Of a stretch of DNA of 64,000 bases, positions 8,539 to 18,061 are shown one piece after another. The position numbers were made by a program, and so were the translations under genes. Origin of the DNA: Litoribrevibacter euphylliae (GTDB lineage Bacteria; Pseudomonadota; Gammaproteobacteria; Pseudomonadales; Litoribrevibacteraceae); NCBI RefSeq assembly GCF_042646085.1, contig NZ_JBHRSZ010000002.1, positions 496,001 through 560,000 of the forward strand, in the 5' to 3' direction. A model generated the notes under the pieces. It saw only the letters and a list, made by a program, of their open reading frames with translations. It was not told the DNA's origin and made no database searches. Numbering within the stretch: the first letter of the stretch is position 1; each line of letters opens with the position of its first letter.

Positions 8539-10671
8539 ATGAGCGAAACTGAACAATTGCTGGACCCAACAACTAATCGAGCACTGATGGACATTGCCCA
8601 TGAGTTGTTTGCCGAAAGAGACGTATCGGCTCTCTGTGAAAAAGTTCTGACCCGAGCGCAGCAATTAACTCACGCCGATGGTGGTACCCTTTATATCACC
8701 AACCCAATTCGTCCCAAGGCGTTGGAATTCGCCATCGTTAACAACACCTCATTAAACATCTATCAAGGTGGCGTCTCCGGCAACCGGGTACAATTTACCC
8801 CATTGCCACTTTATGATTCCTTTAACTGTGAACCCAACATGGCTACCGTTGCAACTCGTGCTGCACATACACGAGAGCTGATCAATATCTCGGACGTCTA
8901 TGACGATGAGGATCAACACAAAGGCACAACGCAGATTGATGAGCAATCCAAGTACCATACTGAATCCGTGTTAGCACTTCCGCTCATAAATCAGGCCAGT
9001 CAACTCGTGGGAGTACTTCAGTTAATCAATGCTCAGGACACCGAAGGCAAAGTCATTCCATTTGATCAAAAAAGTGAACTTATTCTTCAAGAGTTAGGGC
9101 GTTTCGCTGCGGTCGCCCTGGATCAACAACTGCAAATTAACAGTCAACGGGAATTGTTGGCCGAATTGTCGTCCTTTTCTTCACCTCACACCTTGTTGCC
9201 AAAGATTTTAAAAGAAGCGCAATCGCTTACCATGGCCGATGCCGGTACGATTTATCTGATGGAAGATGAAGAAACCGAGCCCAAGCTACGTTTCTCGGTC
9301 ATTCACAATAAAACACTTAAGATAAATAAGAACCTGTTAGGTTCTGACGAGCAAAGTAACTTCAATGCCATCTTGTTGAAGAATGAGCAAGGCGAAGACA
9401 ACCTTCTTAACGTTGCCAGTTATTGTGCTAATACCAAGCAAATGGTGAACATTGAAGACGCCTATGAAAGCACCGAGTTCTGCTTTGACGGCACCAAGGC
9501 CTTTGATGAATCGACCGGATATCGTTCCCAATCATTTCTGACCTTGCCACTGTTGAATCACAATAATGATGTGATTGGTGTGCTCCAACTGATTAATGCA
9601 AAGCACCCCAAAACCAAAGAGACCATTCCGTTTTCAAAACATATAGAGCCGCTAATTAAAGGCTTGTCGACATACGCTGCTATTGCATTGAATAACCAGA
9701 TTTTACTCCAAGATCACAAAAACCTTCTGGATGCTTTTATCAAATGCATTGCTCAAGCCATTGACGCCAAGTCACCTCACACTTCAGCGCATTGTCAGCG
9801 AGTCCCCCTGCTAATGGAGTTGATTGCACAAGCTGCGTGTGAAGATGATGCCGTATTCAGAGATTTCAACTTGAATGAAGATGAGTGGTACGAGCTCAGA
9901 GTATCAGCCTGGATGCACGACTGCGGCAAGCTTGCTACGCCGGATACGGTACTTGAGAAGTCCACCAAACTGCACACCATGCAAGATGGCATTGATTTAG
10001 TACTGGCACGTTTAGGAACCCTAGATAAAGGGCCTACACTCACAAATGGCCAAACCACTCTGTCCCATGAAGAAATCAAAGAAATTGCGGAATTCCTGAC
10101 AAGCGCCAATAAAGGTGGGGAATTCATGAAAGAAGCCGATCAAGATCGGGTTAAAGAGTTAGCCAATATTCAATGGTATGACCTGGACGGAACCCCCCAT
10201 CCATTGCTTAGCGATTTTGAAGTCATGAATCTATGTATTCCCAAAGGCACCTTGTCTGTCGATGAGAGGAAGATCATTAACAACCACATGCAAGTCACCA
10301 TTGATATGCTGGAATCTCTGCCCTTCCCTAAAAAGCTGCGTCGTGTTCCTGAATTTGCTGGCGGACATCATGAAAAAATGGATGGTTCAGGCTTTCCAAA
10401 AGGCCTTACACGAGAACAAATGTCGTTACCGGCACGTATGATGGCCATTGCTGATATTTTTGAAGCCCTGACCGCGCGTGATCGCCCATACAAGCCCCCT
10501 ATGCCAATCAGCCAGGCATTAAGAATCTTACGAAACATGAAAGACAGTAATCATATCGATCCGGATCTGTTTGAACTCTTTGTTCGCTCAAAAGTCTGGG
10601 AAAAATACGCAGACATGGTGTTATTGCCAGAACAGAAGGATATTGAATCGGGACAAGAATATCTCAACTAG
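8539..10671 (+). CDS. GAF-GAF-HD-GYP c-di-GMP phosphodiesterase
   Basis: This is a 710-residue cytoplasmic protein. Two tandem GAF domains (about 15-200 and 205-395) share LALPLIN/LTLPLLN and GVLQLINA strands. An HD-GYP domain follows (about 395-690). Metal-ligand motifs are visible: HTSAHCQR (about 414), MHDCGKL with HD at 460-461, HHEKMDGSGFPKGL (610 onward; GYP is GFP), and MMAIADIFEALTARDRPY. About 90 extra residues lie between the HD helix and the next conserved helix (LSVDERKIINNHM). HD-GYP enzymes hydrolyse c-di-GMP to pGpG or GMP; the GAF domains may bind a nucleotide or another small ligand. The gene is followed by an inverted repeat and then by the LOV-GGDEF-EAL gene on the same strand. 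Confidence 0.93.
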   Translation: MSETEQLLDPTTNRALMDIAHELFAERDVSALCEKVLTRAQQLTHADGGTLYITNPIRPKALEFAIVNNTSLNIYQGGVSGNRVQFTPLPLYDSFNCEPNMATVATRAAHTRELINISDVYDDEDQHKGTTQIDEQSKYHTESVLALPLINQASQLVGVLQLINAQDTEGKVIPFDQKSELILQELGRFAAVALDQQLQINSQRELLAELSSFSSPHTLLPKILKEAQSLTMADAGTIYLMEDEETEPKLRFSVIHNKTLKINKNLLGSDEQSNFNAILLKNEQGEDNLLNVASYCANTKQMVNIEDAYESTEFCFDGTKAFDESTGYRSQSFLTLPLLNHNNDVIGVLQLINAKHPKTKETIPFSKHIEPLIKGLSTYAAIALNNQILLQDHKNLLDAFIKCIAQAIDAKSPHTSAHCQRVPLLMELIAQAACEDDAVFRDFNLNEDEWYELRVSAWMHDCGKLATPDTVLEKSTKLHTMQDGIDLVLARLGTLDKGPTLTNGQTTLSHEEIKEIAEFLTSANKGGEFMKEADQDRVKELANIQWYDLDGTPHPLLSDFEVMNLCIPKGTLSVDERKIINNHMQVTIDMLESLPFPKKLRRVPEFAGGHHEKMDGSGFPKGLTREQMSLPARMMAIADIFEALTARDRPYKPPMPISQALRILRNMKDSNHIDPDLFELFVRSKVWEKYADMVLLPEQKDIESGQEYLN

Positions 10672-10743
10672 AGACACATCTATCCCGTTGATATTGCAGT
10701 GAATTCGCCTCTATATCAGTAGGATCCTGCTGCTAACACAAAA

Positions 10744-10802
10744 AATCTCCCATCGATTCCTTATATTTTGTAGGAATGTTACTCAAACAACATTGGGAGA
10801 TT
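10744..10802. repeat. two-tier inverted repeat between HD-GYP and LOV genes
   Basis: Outer arms AATCTCCCA (10744-10752) and TGGGAGATT (10794-10802) are exact. Inside them, ATTCC (10756-10760) pairs with GGAAT (10773-10777). There is no T-run after the right arm, so it is not a canonical terminator. It could be an RNA structure in the 5' leader of the LOV gene or a weak terminator of the HD-GYP gene. The rest of the 280-bp gap shows nothing else. Confidence 0.45.
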
Positions 10803-10952
10803 GCTGCGTTCATCTGTATACCCGCAATTAAACTACAGCTCCAGAAAGTCTCAACTATAGTAAATTGGAGTGTTCAAATCTGTCTATCTTTGGCATGTGA
10901 ATTTAATGAATGATTCGGTTCTAGAGAACCTCTGAATAAGCAAGCTATTGGA

Positions 10953-13790
10953 ATGAGGATGACTTCAACTGTGCCACAGGAACCGTCCGTACAGGAATAC
11001 AAGGTTCAATCGCTGCTGCCCTATTATTCGCAAGTGGATAATTTTTCCATAGTTATCAACCTGTCGGACTATTCTGTCATTTCCATTGCCTGCTCAGAAC
11101 AAAGCCTTCAGAAGTGTCTATCGTCCTTCGTTCATGCGTCTTTGTTTGAGCTTATCCCTGAGCTCAAAAACTATCAGCAAGATTTATCCAACAACCTTAA
11201 AGAGCAAACGTTTTATACCGTCCTTGAAACCACCACATGTCATCTGGTGGTGAATGCAAACACTATCGTTACCGACGAAGTCAAAGAACCTCAGGCCTTA
11301 CTGCACATTAGCGTGCCTGAACCTAAAACGGATTGCTCCTTTATTTATTTATTATCGAGGGCCTTGGAGGCCGCTCATCATGGCATCATCATTTCAGATG
11401 CCCGTCTGCCCGATCAGCCAGTCATTTACTGCAATCAAGCATTTACCATATTAAGCGGCTATGAAACCCATGAAATTCTGGGAAAGAACTGTCGCTTTCT
11501 GCAAGGTACAGATAGGGATCAACGTGGTGCAGACATCGTCAGACAGAGCATTGCTGAAGGCAAAGAATGCCAAACCGTTCTGCGCAATTATAAAAAAAAC
11601 GGTGAAATGTTTTGGAATGAATTGACCATCTCCCCCGTATTCGATGGTCATGGTGATGTCACTCACTACATAGGGATTCAATACAACATCACAGATCAAA
11701 TGCTGGTAGAAGGAGCCTTAAAAGAATCCGAAAAGCGTTACCGCACATTATTTGAAACCAATGTTGATGGCATTGCCTATTACGATCTGGAAGGAAACTG
11801 TATTGATGCTAACGAAACCTACTGCCACATGCTCGGTAAACGCTGGGAAGATGTGGTCGAAAGTACTTCAGAAAACATCACACCGAAACATTGGCACACC
11901 ATTGATAGACGCATTCGTGAAAGCCAACTTAAAAACGCACTGCATTGCCAGGAATATGAAAAAGAACTGATTCGTAACGATACGGAAGTGTTTCCGGTCA
12001 ATGTTCGACAATGCCTGCACCTCAATGAACACGGACAACCTATCGCATTTTGGCTACTGATCCGGGATATCAGTCGTCAGAAAGAAACCCTTGAGAAGCT
12101 GGAACACAGCCGTCAACTGCTCAATGAGACGGGAAAATTAGCCAAAGTCGGCGGCTGGGAAATGCTTGAAGATCAGAGCATCTATCTCACTCAAGAAGCC
12201 GTCGCTATTTTAGGATTTCACTCCGACCGAACTCACCTCACTGACCTCAGCTCACTTTTTATTGATGAACAGAAACTGTTGTTCAGAAAATCGGTGGAAA
12301 TCACCTATGAAACCGAAGAACCATTGGATATCACCTTACAAACCACGCACTCAGACACACCACAATTTTTGAGAGTTCAGGGACACATCAAAGTTGATGA
12401 AGGCTCTCGTACTATCGTAGGCGCTGTCCAAGACATCACTGAAACTAAAGTGACTCAAGACAAACTCATTGAACATGAATCTCATTTAAAATACCTCGCG
12501 CACCACGATGCCCTCACCGGCTTGCCCAATAGGCTTTTATACAATGACCGTGTGACACACGCGATAATGCGAGCAAAGCGAGAGAACCATAAAGTCGCCG
12601 TTTTGTTGCTCGACCTGGATCGCTTTAAGGTGATTAATGACAGCTTAGGCCATGATATTGGTGATCGTTTTCTGAAGAGCATCGCCAGCCGTGCAAGCTT
12701 AGCCATTCGTGAATCCGATACTTTCGCTCGCCTCGGCGGCGATGAGTTTGTCGTCTTACTGGAAGGTATTCACGATACTCAAGACGTTGTGACCGTCACC
12801 CAAAAACTGCAAACCGCTATTTCACTGCCCATCCAGGTTGAAAATCATAACCTCCACAGCTCTGCCAGTATTGGTATCGCCATGTACCCTGAGGATGGCA
12901 AGCATGTGGATGAGCTATTGAGATGCGCCGATGCCGCAATGTATCGAGTTAAAGATCAGGGCAAAAATAATTTTCAGTTTTATACCAAGGAAATCAATCA
13001 CCGCGCCGTTGAGTTGTTAGTGCTTGAAAATGACATGCACAAAGCCATCGAAGAAAAGGAATTCCTGCTTCACTATCAACCTCAAATCTCATTGGAAAAC
13101 AACGCCATTATTGGTTTAGAGAGTCTGGTGCGATGGCATCACCCGGAGAAAGGGATGATTTCACCTGGCGACTTCATTCCACTGGCAGAAGAAAGCGGCA
13201 TGATTATGGAACTGGGAGAATGGGTGCTGATGGAATCCTGCCGTCAAGCCAGAGAGTGGCTGGATATAGGCTATGACTTTGGCAAGATTGCAGTAAACCT
13301 TTCAGCCAAACAATTCCACCGTTCCAACATCGTGGCTCAGGTAAAAGAAGCCCTAAAAACCTATAACCTTCCGCCCGACAATTTGGAGCTCGAGATCACA
13401 GAAAGTATTGCCATCGAGAACATTGATATCACCATCGAAACACTTAAAGAGCTCAAAGCCCTTGGCATACATCTCGCGATTGACGATTTTGGAACCGGCT
13501 ATTCCTCCTTAAGTTATTTGAAACGCTTCTCCATCGACAAACTTAAAATTGACAAAAGCTTTGTAGATGACATTCTTACCGACGATGGCGGGGCCGCAAT
13601 CGCAACCTCAACCATAGCCTTAGCTCACCAAATGGGTCTGAAAGTCATCGCCGAAGGCGTAGAGACGCAAGATCAATGCACGTTCCTTAAAGAACACGAC
13701 TGCGATGAAGCTCAGGGTTACCATATTTCCCGCCCGCTCAGTAGCAAGGATGCCCAGAAGTTTTTTGATTCCTACTCACACAGCTCTTAA
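10953..13790 (+). CDS. LOV-PAS-PAS-GGDEF-EAL blue-light c-di-GMP enzyme
   Basis: This is a 945-residue cytoplasmic protein. Residues 1-130 are a poorly conserved, PAS-like lead-in. Residues about 133-250 form a LOV domain with GKNCRFLQG, where Cys180 is the photoadduct cysteine; flavin-binding NYKKNG, FWNEL and YIGIQ positions are also present. Two further PAS domains span about 255-380 and 385-500. A GGDEF domain follows (DLDRFKVINDSLGH; RLGGDEF with the motif at 595-599; an RESD I-site at 586-589), then an EAL domain in which the signature reads ESL (723-725) but NLSAKQF, ELEITES and DDFGTGYSSL are intact. It should be a blue-light-regulated cyclase and/or phosphodiesterase. Both catalytic halves look competent; which dominates is not decidable. 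ATG at 10959 is an alternative start. Confidence 0.93.
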   Translation: MRMTSTVPQEPSVQEYKVQSLLPYYSQVDNFSIVINLSDYSVISIACSEQSLQKCLSSFVHASLFELIPELKNYQQDLSNNLKEQTFYTVLETTTCHLVVNANTIVTDEVKEPQALLHISVPEPKTDCSFIYLLSRALEAAHHGIIISDARLPDQPVIYCNQAFTILSGYETHEILGKNCRFLQGTDRDQRGADIVRQSIAEGKECQTVLRNYKKNGEMFWNELTISPVFDGHGDVTHYIGIQYNITDQMLVEGALKESEKRYRTLFETNVDGIAYYDLEGNCIDANETYCHMLGKRWEDVVESTSENITPKHWHTIDRRIRESQLKNALHCQEYEKELIRNDTEVFPVNVRQCLHLNEHGQPIAFWLLIRDISRQKETLEKLEHSRQLLNETGKLAKVGGWEMLEDQSIYLTQEAVAILGFHSDRTHLTDLSSLFIDEQKLLFRKSVEITYETEEPLDITLQTTHSDTPQFLRVQGHIKVDEGSRTIVGAVQDITETKVTQDKLIEHESHLKYLAHHDALTGLPNRLLYNDRVTHAIMRAKRENHKVAVLLLDLDRFKVINDSLGHDIGDRFLKSIASRASLAIRESDTFARLGGDEFVVLLEGIHDTQDVVTVTQKLQTAISLPIQVENHNLHSSASIGIAMYPEDGKHVDELLRCADAAMYRVKDQGKNNFQFYTKEINHRAVELLVLENDMHKAIEEKEFLLHYQPQISLENNAIIGLESLVRWHHPEKGMISPGDFIPLAEESGMIMELGEWVLMESCRQAREWLDIGYDFGKIAVNLSAKQFHRSNIVAQVKEALKTYNLPPDNLELEITESIAIENIDITIETLKELKALGIHLAIDDFGTGYSSLSYLKRFSIDKLKIDKSFVDDILTDDGGAAIATSTIALAHQMGLKVIAEGVETQDQCTFLKEHDCDEAQGYHISRPLSSKDAQKFFDSYSHSS

Positions 13791-13862
13791 TGGGCTCTGA
13801 ATATTGACCTCAATAAACCTCCAAATCACAACGCACTTATCAACAGAAAAATGAATTACTGA

Positions 13863-14744
13863 TTACTGCATGGCCGGGCGCTTTCCTAGTTCTGCACGGA
13901 TCGGTTTTCGGTTAAAGACACGTAGCCTTTTCTTCATAATGACTAACTCCTCATCCAACACCTGAGTCACATGCTCCAACGAAAGCGTCGCAATGGAAAA
14001 GTACTCCTGACTTGAATAGGGGTAGAGTTCAAGGTTCGACATAAACTGGCCAAGTGCATCTTTGACCGGATCAATGGCTTTTTCCAATTCTCGCATTTTT
14101 TCCAAAGAGAATGACTGATCCATACTGTGTAGACGATCATGGATTTTATCGCTAAGCAGCTGAAAGCGAATGAACTCCAAGTAGCTTGCATGACCTCGTG
14201 CCAACGCAGACGCCCCAAGTGCACGCGACTGCCCAATACACTCAGATAACACCAGCAACTGACGCCATAGCAACTGATCTTTGCCATGATCTATGCTGTG
14301 CCCTAAATCCGAGTTATTGCAGATATTTTCAGCCAAATACAGCAAGTTATTGATCATGTGGTTATGTTGCTGAAAGCTGTCTTCCGCTTCAACATTGACT
14401 GAATTACCACGCAGCCTCTGCCAGTGGTCAAAAAAACTTTCCCAACGCTCGGTCACCTTACCACTGAGTACCAAATTCAAACTTTCAACCAAGTAAGAAA
14501 TATCACGCTGGACGTTGAAGAGTTTTTCCTGCAAAGAAGATTCGCCTGAAATAATGCCCAGACTTAGCCCTCTGTGTTGCTGGATAGAACGAATGAGATT
14601 AAGCACCAACTCATATTGTTTGAGAGCTTTTCGTTGAAAGTGATATTTGGAACGTGACGTTAAAAAATACAGCAGCAATATAAAACTGCTACAGACGCCG
14701 CACGTGGCAAAAAGGAACAAAACGATATCGTTGGTCGTAAACAT
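13863..14744 (-). CDS. membrane-anchored NIT-like helical protein
   Basis: This is a protein of 293 residues with one N-terminal transmembrane helix (about 5-28) and a fully helical remainder. Two motifs resemble the nitrate/nitrite-sensing NIT domain: IQQHRGLSLG (about 54-63) and ECIGQSRALGASALARG (168-184), with the paired RG and SRALGASALARG pattern of that fold. Unlike most NIT proteins it has no HAMP, kinase, MCP or GGDEF output, and only one TM helix. The NIT assignment is tentative. The frame extends to a GTG at 14777. It converges with the LOV-GGDEF-EAL gene, 72 bp away. Confidence 0.6.
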   Translation of the reverse strand: MFTTNDIVLFLFATCGVCSSFILLLYFLTSRSKYHFQRKALKQYELVLNLIRSIQQHRGLSLGIISGESSLQEKLFNVQRDISYLVESLNLVLSGKVTERWESFFDHWQRLRGNSVNVEAEDSFQQHNHMINNLLYLAENICNNSDLGHSIDHGKDQLLWRQLLVLSECIGQSRALGASALARGHASYLEFIRFQLLSDKIHDRLHSMDQSFSLEKMRELEKAIDPVKDALGQFMSNLELYPYSSQEYFSIATLSLEHVTQVLDEELVIMKKRLRVFNRKPIRAELGKRPAMQ

Positions 14745-14850
14745 AAGAGCCCCACTATTAAACAGAGTCTCTCTCACTATCCGAGATTCATGCCAAACTA
14801 CAACCTATTGATATTTTTATACTTTTATTCATCCCTCACTATTTTTCGCT

Positions 14851-14900
14851 AAAAAAACGCCCCAAAACTAATCATTTAGACTTAGTTTTGGGGCGTTTTT
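14851..14900. terminator. strong rho-independent terminator
   Basis: The stem CGCCCCAAAACTAA / TTAGTTTTGGGGCG is exact, has a 10-nt loop, and ends in A- and T-runs. On the minus strand it follows the thiolase gene stop at 14957. Confidence 0.92.
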
Positions 14901-14956
14901 ACAAGCTGCTATTAATCACTGAACCAATGATTAATGTATTGCTTCCTCGGTCGAAG

Positions 14957-16138
14957 CTAAAGCGTTTCTACCGCCAAAGACACGCCCATACCACCACCGA
15001 TACACAAGGTCGCAAGTCCTTTGGCCTGACCACGGCGCTTCATTTCGTGCAGTAAAGTGACCAACACACGACAACCAGACGCACCAATCGGATGGCCTAG
15101 AGCAATGGCACCACCATTGACGTTAACACGCTCAGCATCCCAACCTAATTCTTTGCCAACAGACAAAGACTGAACCGCAAAGGCTTCATTGGCTTCAATC
15201 ACATCTAAATCATCAACGGTCCAACCGGCTTTCTCCAAGCAAGATTGCGTCGCTGTCACCGGACCAATGCCCATGATTTCAGGATTCACACCCGCATTGG
15301 CATAACCACGAATCACAGCCAATGGCTCAAGACCCAGTTCATCCGCTTTTTCTTTGCTCATTACAAGCACTGCGGCAGCACCGTCGTTCAAAGAAGAAGC
15401 ATTCGCTGCGGTCACCGTACCGTCTTTCTTAAATGCTGGACGCATACCTGCTAATTTCTCAGCCGTCGTTCCAGCGCGTGGACATTCGTCTTTATCCACA
15501 ACAATAGGGTCACCTTTACGCTGCGGAATGGTGACAGGCACAATTTCGTCAACAAACTTGCCCGCTTCCATCGCCGCACACGCTTTTTGTTGAGACGCTG
15601 CAGCAAACTCATCTTGCGCTTCACGGCTAATCTCGTATTTTTCCGCCAGATTTTCAGCGGTAATGCCCATGTGATAGTCGTTAAACGCATCCCAAAGACC
15701 ATCGTTAATCATGGTATCCACCATGTTCCAATTCCCCATGCGCTGACCATTGCGAGAATTAGGCAATACGTGCGGCGCTTGGCTCATGCTTTCTTGCCCA
15801 CCAGCTACGACTACATCGGCATCACCACAACGGATCGCCTGAATCGCCATGTGAACTGCTTTAAGACCCGAGCCACACACTTTGTTGATCGTTAGTGCTG
15901 GCGTTGTATTCGGCAAGCCTGCATTAATAGACGATTGACGTGCAGGGTTCTGACCACAACCCGCCGTTAGCACCTGCCCCATGATCACTTCATCCACCTG
16001 ATCACCAGCAACACCCGCTTTTTCAAGAGCCGCAGAGATAACCGTTTCACCCAATTTCACAGCCGACAAGCTTGATAACCCGCCACCAAATGAACCTATC
16101 GCTGTACGCACAGCAGATACAATCACTACATCTTTCAT
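14957..16138 (-). CDS. acetyl-CoA C-acetyltransferase (thiolase)
   Basis: This is a 393-residue biosynthetic-type thiolase. The nucleophilic cysteine is in NKVCGSGLKAVHMA (Cys88). The C-terminal catalytic His and Cys lie in ALGHPIGASG and TLCIGGGMG, and AFAVQSL-type NEAF is present (NEAFAVQS). The enzyme condenses two acetyl-CoA to acetoacetyl-CoA, feeding polyhydroxybutyrate or ketone metabolism, or runs in reverse. Length and motifs match PhaA/AtoB. The start has AGGAG upstream. It is monocistronic here and flanked by terminators. The phasin and PhaD-like regulator 15 kb away make a PHB role plausible, but no PHA synthase is in the window. Confidence 0.93.
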   Translation of the reverse strand: MKDVVIVSAVRTAIGSFGGGLSSLSAVKLGETVISAALEKAGVAGDQVDEVIMGQVLTAGCGQNPARQSSINAGLPNTTPALTINKVCGSGLKAVHMAIQAIRCGDADVVVAGGQESMSQAPHVLPNSRNGQRMGNWNMVDTMINDGLWDAFNDYHMGITAENLAEKYEISREAQDEFAAASQQKACAAMEAGKFVDEIVPVTIPQRKGDPIVVDKDECPRAGTTAEKLAGMRPAFKKDGTVTAANASSLNDGAAAVLVMSKEKADELGLEPLAVIRGYANAGVNPEIMGIGPVTATQSCLEKAGWTVDDLDVIEANEAFAVQSLSVGKELGWDAERVNVNGGAIALGHPIGASGCRVLVTLLHEMKRRGQAKGLATLCIGGGMGVSLAVETL

Positions 16139-16221
16139 CTCTGATCTCCTAGTATGAGCCGTTCACTCAACGACTTGTCAGTAATCTGGACTTAAGAAGC
16201 CTGTTCTTAACACCGATCCAT

Positions 16222-16258
16222 AAAAAATGCCCACATTCTAAGGGAATGCAGGCATTTA
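16222..16258 (-). terminator. rho-independent terminator
   Basis: AAATGCC..CATTC pairs with GAATG..GGCATTT around a short loop, with A- and T-rich flanks. It is placed to end the second MCP transcript (stop at 16325). Confidence 0.75.
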
Positions 16259-16324
16259 TAAAGAGCCTTTTTCGACAACAAAGAGCCCGTTCTTTTAAAA
16301 ACTAGGGAACCACTGAATAAGTCC

Positions 16325-17950
16325 CTAGGTTCTGAGTCGATTCGCCAAACTGATTTGCTCTTGTTTAACATCGTCCAGACATTGCAGTGAATCTTCACCC
16401 TGAGTGGCAAATTCACTGGTTCTCACAGACAAGTCAGCGATCTCTCGAACATTGCTGGAGATTTCATCAATCACTTGAGTTTGTTCTTCAGACGCCGCCG
16501 CAATTTGGATATTCATATCATGAATACGAGTGACTTGCTCATTGATCTTTTCAAGCGCAGATCCCGCTTCATTGACTTGAGACACTGAGGTTCCTGTTCG
16601 TTCAGAACCACTGCTCATTGCGGCTACTGCGGCTTGGGCGCCTTTCTGAATACTGACAATAATGTCCTGAATTTCAGTGGTCGAATCTTGCGTTTTCTGA
16701 GCCAAGGTTCGTACTTCATCCGCAACCACTGCAAAGCCCCGACCTTGTTCGCCAGCACGCGCCGCTTCAATGGCCGCATTCAACGCCAATAAGTTGGTCT
16801 GTTCGGCAATCCCTTGAATCACATTTAAGACAGTACCAATGTTTTGAGACTCTTCTTCCAGCTTCTGTACAACGTCCGCAGCATTACCAATCTCTTCCGC
16901 TAATTGATTGATGCCCGCCACTGTATTCCTCATGGTTCGAGTACCGGTATCTGAAATCTCTTTTGCATCATCAACCGCTTCCGCCGCCGCTGTCGCATTA
17001 TTGGAAATCTCTTGTGAAGCCGTTGCCATTTCATTAACCGCAGCAGCTACCGTTTCGGAACAACTGCTCTGCTCAGCCGCCGCTTGAGAGACCTGTCTCG
17101 AGGCTTCTTTAACCTCAGAAAACGCCTTATCTACGCTCATTACCGAATTTTTCATTGAAGCTGCAACATCAAGCAGATAGTTTTGAAGCGTTCTTGCAGA
17201 TGAGGCCAATCTGCCAATTTCATCTTTACTTTGAATACTACAATTGACCGTCAAATCGCCTTCTGCCAGTGCAGAAAAGTAAGATTCCAGATCTTTGGTA
17301 GGTTTAATCAATCCGCGATTAAAGCCAAAAATCAACATGGCTAGAATGATGACAGAAGCGGCAATGAGAATGGCAATGGAAATAACGAAGGCTGAGGCAG
17401 CCGTTTCATCATTATGAGCACTTTCCTCTGCTACCAACTTAGAGATTAATTCTTGGGCTTCTACAAGTAATTTTGCTGGCGCGCGATCTATCCCTGAAAC
17501 CGCTTTATCCCCTGCGGTGTGGTTATAATTCGCTTGTTCAAAGGCTCTGAAACCGGCTTCATATTTAGGAATCGCCTCTTCATAGGCTTTGGAAAATTCA
17601 TTCACCAGCTTCAAGGCTTCCTTATTCTCAACAATCTTTTTCAAATAGGTAGACAGAGCACGGATTTCATCTTTTTTCTTTTGGAAACGTCCCCAGTATT
17701 TATCCCGTTGCTTCGCATCATGCCCGCGAATCAGGACGTTCTTCCATTCCTGAACTTGTACTTTGAAAGCGTAATTCATCGCACCAATGGTACGTTCTGA
17801 ATCGACAGATACATTCACAAGGTGACGATAGCCATCCACTGAGCTATTAATATTGGACATACCCCAAAGGGCAACAATGAGTGAAACGACAGTACCAAGA
17901 AAAGTCACGGCAATGAGACGGGCAGACAAGCTGCCAGACAGAATGGACAT
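16325..17950 (-). CDS. methyl-accepting chemotaxis protein (4HB-type)
   Basis: This is a 541-residue chemoreceptor. It has TM1 at about 10-32, a periplasmic helical-bundle ligand domain with the VQVQEWKNVLIRG helix, TM2 at about 187-209, HAMP at about 212-262 and a signalling hairpin with the invariant tip IAEQTNLLALNAAIEAARAG followed by EQGRGFAVVADEVRTLAQ. ATG 17950 is preceded by GAGG at a good distance; the frame extends to 17965. It is monocistronic, with its own terminator. The ligand cannot be read. It is not close in sequence to the MCP at 4348 outside the signalling domain, so this is a separate receptor rather than a local duplication. Confidence 0.93.
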   Translation of the reverse strand: MSILSGSLSARLIAVTFLGTVVSLIVALWGMSNINSSVDGYRHLVNVSVDSERTIGAMNYAFKVQVQEWKNVLIRGHDAKQRDKYWGRFQKKKDEIRALSTYLKKIVENKEALKLVNEFSKAYEEAIPKYEAGFRAFEQANYNHTAGDKAVSGIDRAPAKLLVEAQELISKLVAEESAHNDETAASAFVISIAILIAASVIILAMLIFGFNRGLIKPTKDLESYFSALAEGDLTVNCSIQSKDEIGRLASSARTLQNYLLDVAASMKNSVMSVDKAFSEVKEASRQVSQAAAEQSSCSETVAAAVNEMATASQEISNNATAAAEAVDDAKEISDTGTRTMRNTVAGINQLAEEIGNAADVVQKLEEESQNIGTVLNVIQGIAEQTNLLALNAAIEAARAGEQGRGFAVVADEVRTLAQKTQDSTTEIQDIIVSIQKGAQAAVAAMSSGSERTGTSVSQVNEAGSALEKINEQVTRIHDMNIQIAAASEEQTQVIDEISSNVREIADLSVRTSEFATQGEDSLQCLDDVKQEQISLANRLRT

Positions 17951-18061
17951 AGAGAGAATCCTCAAACATCAAACTATAAGTATTACTTTAGACCAGAGCG
18001 TGATGTTTGCTAGATTCCTTGCATACCTGATGGCGCCTAAGTGATCTTTAATAAAGATGAA

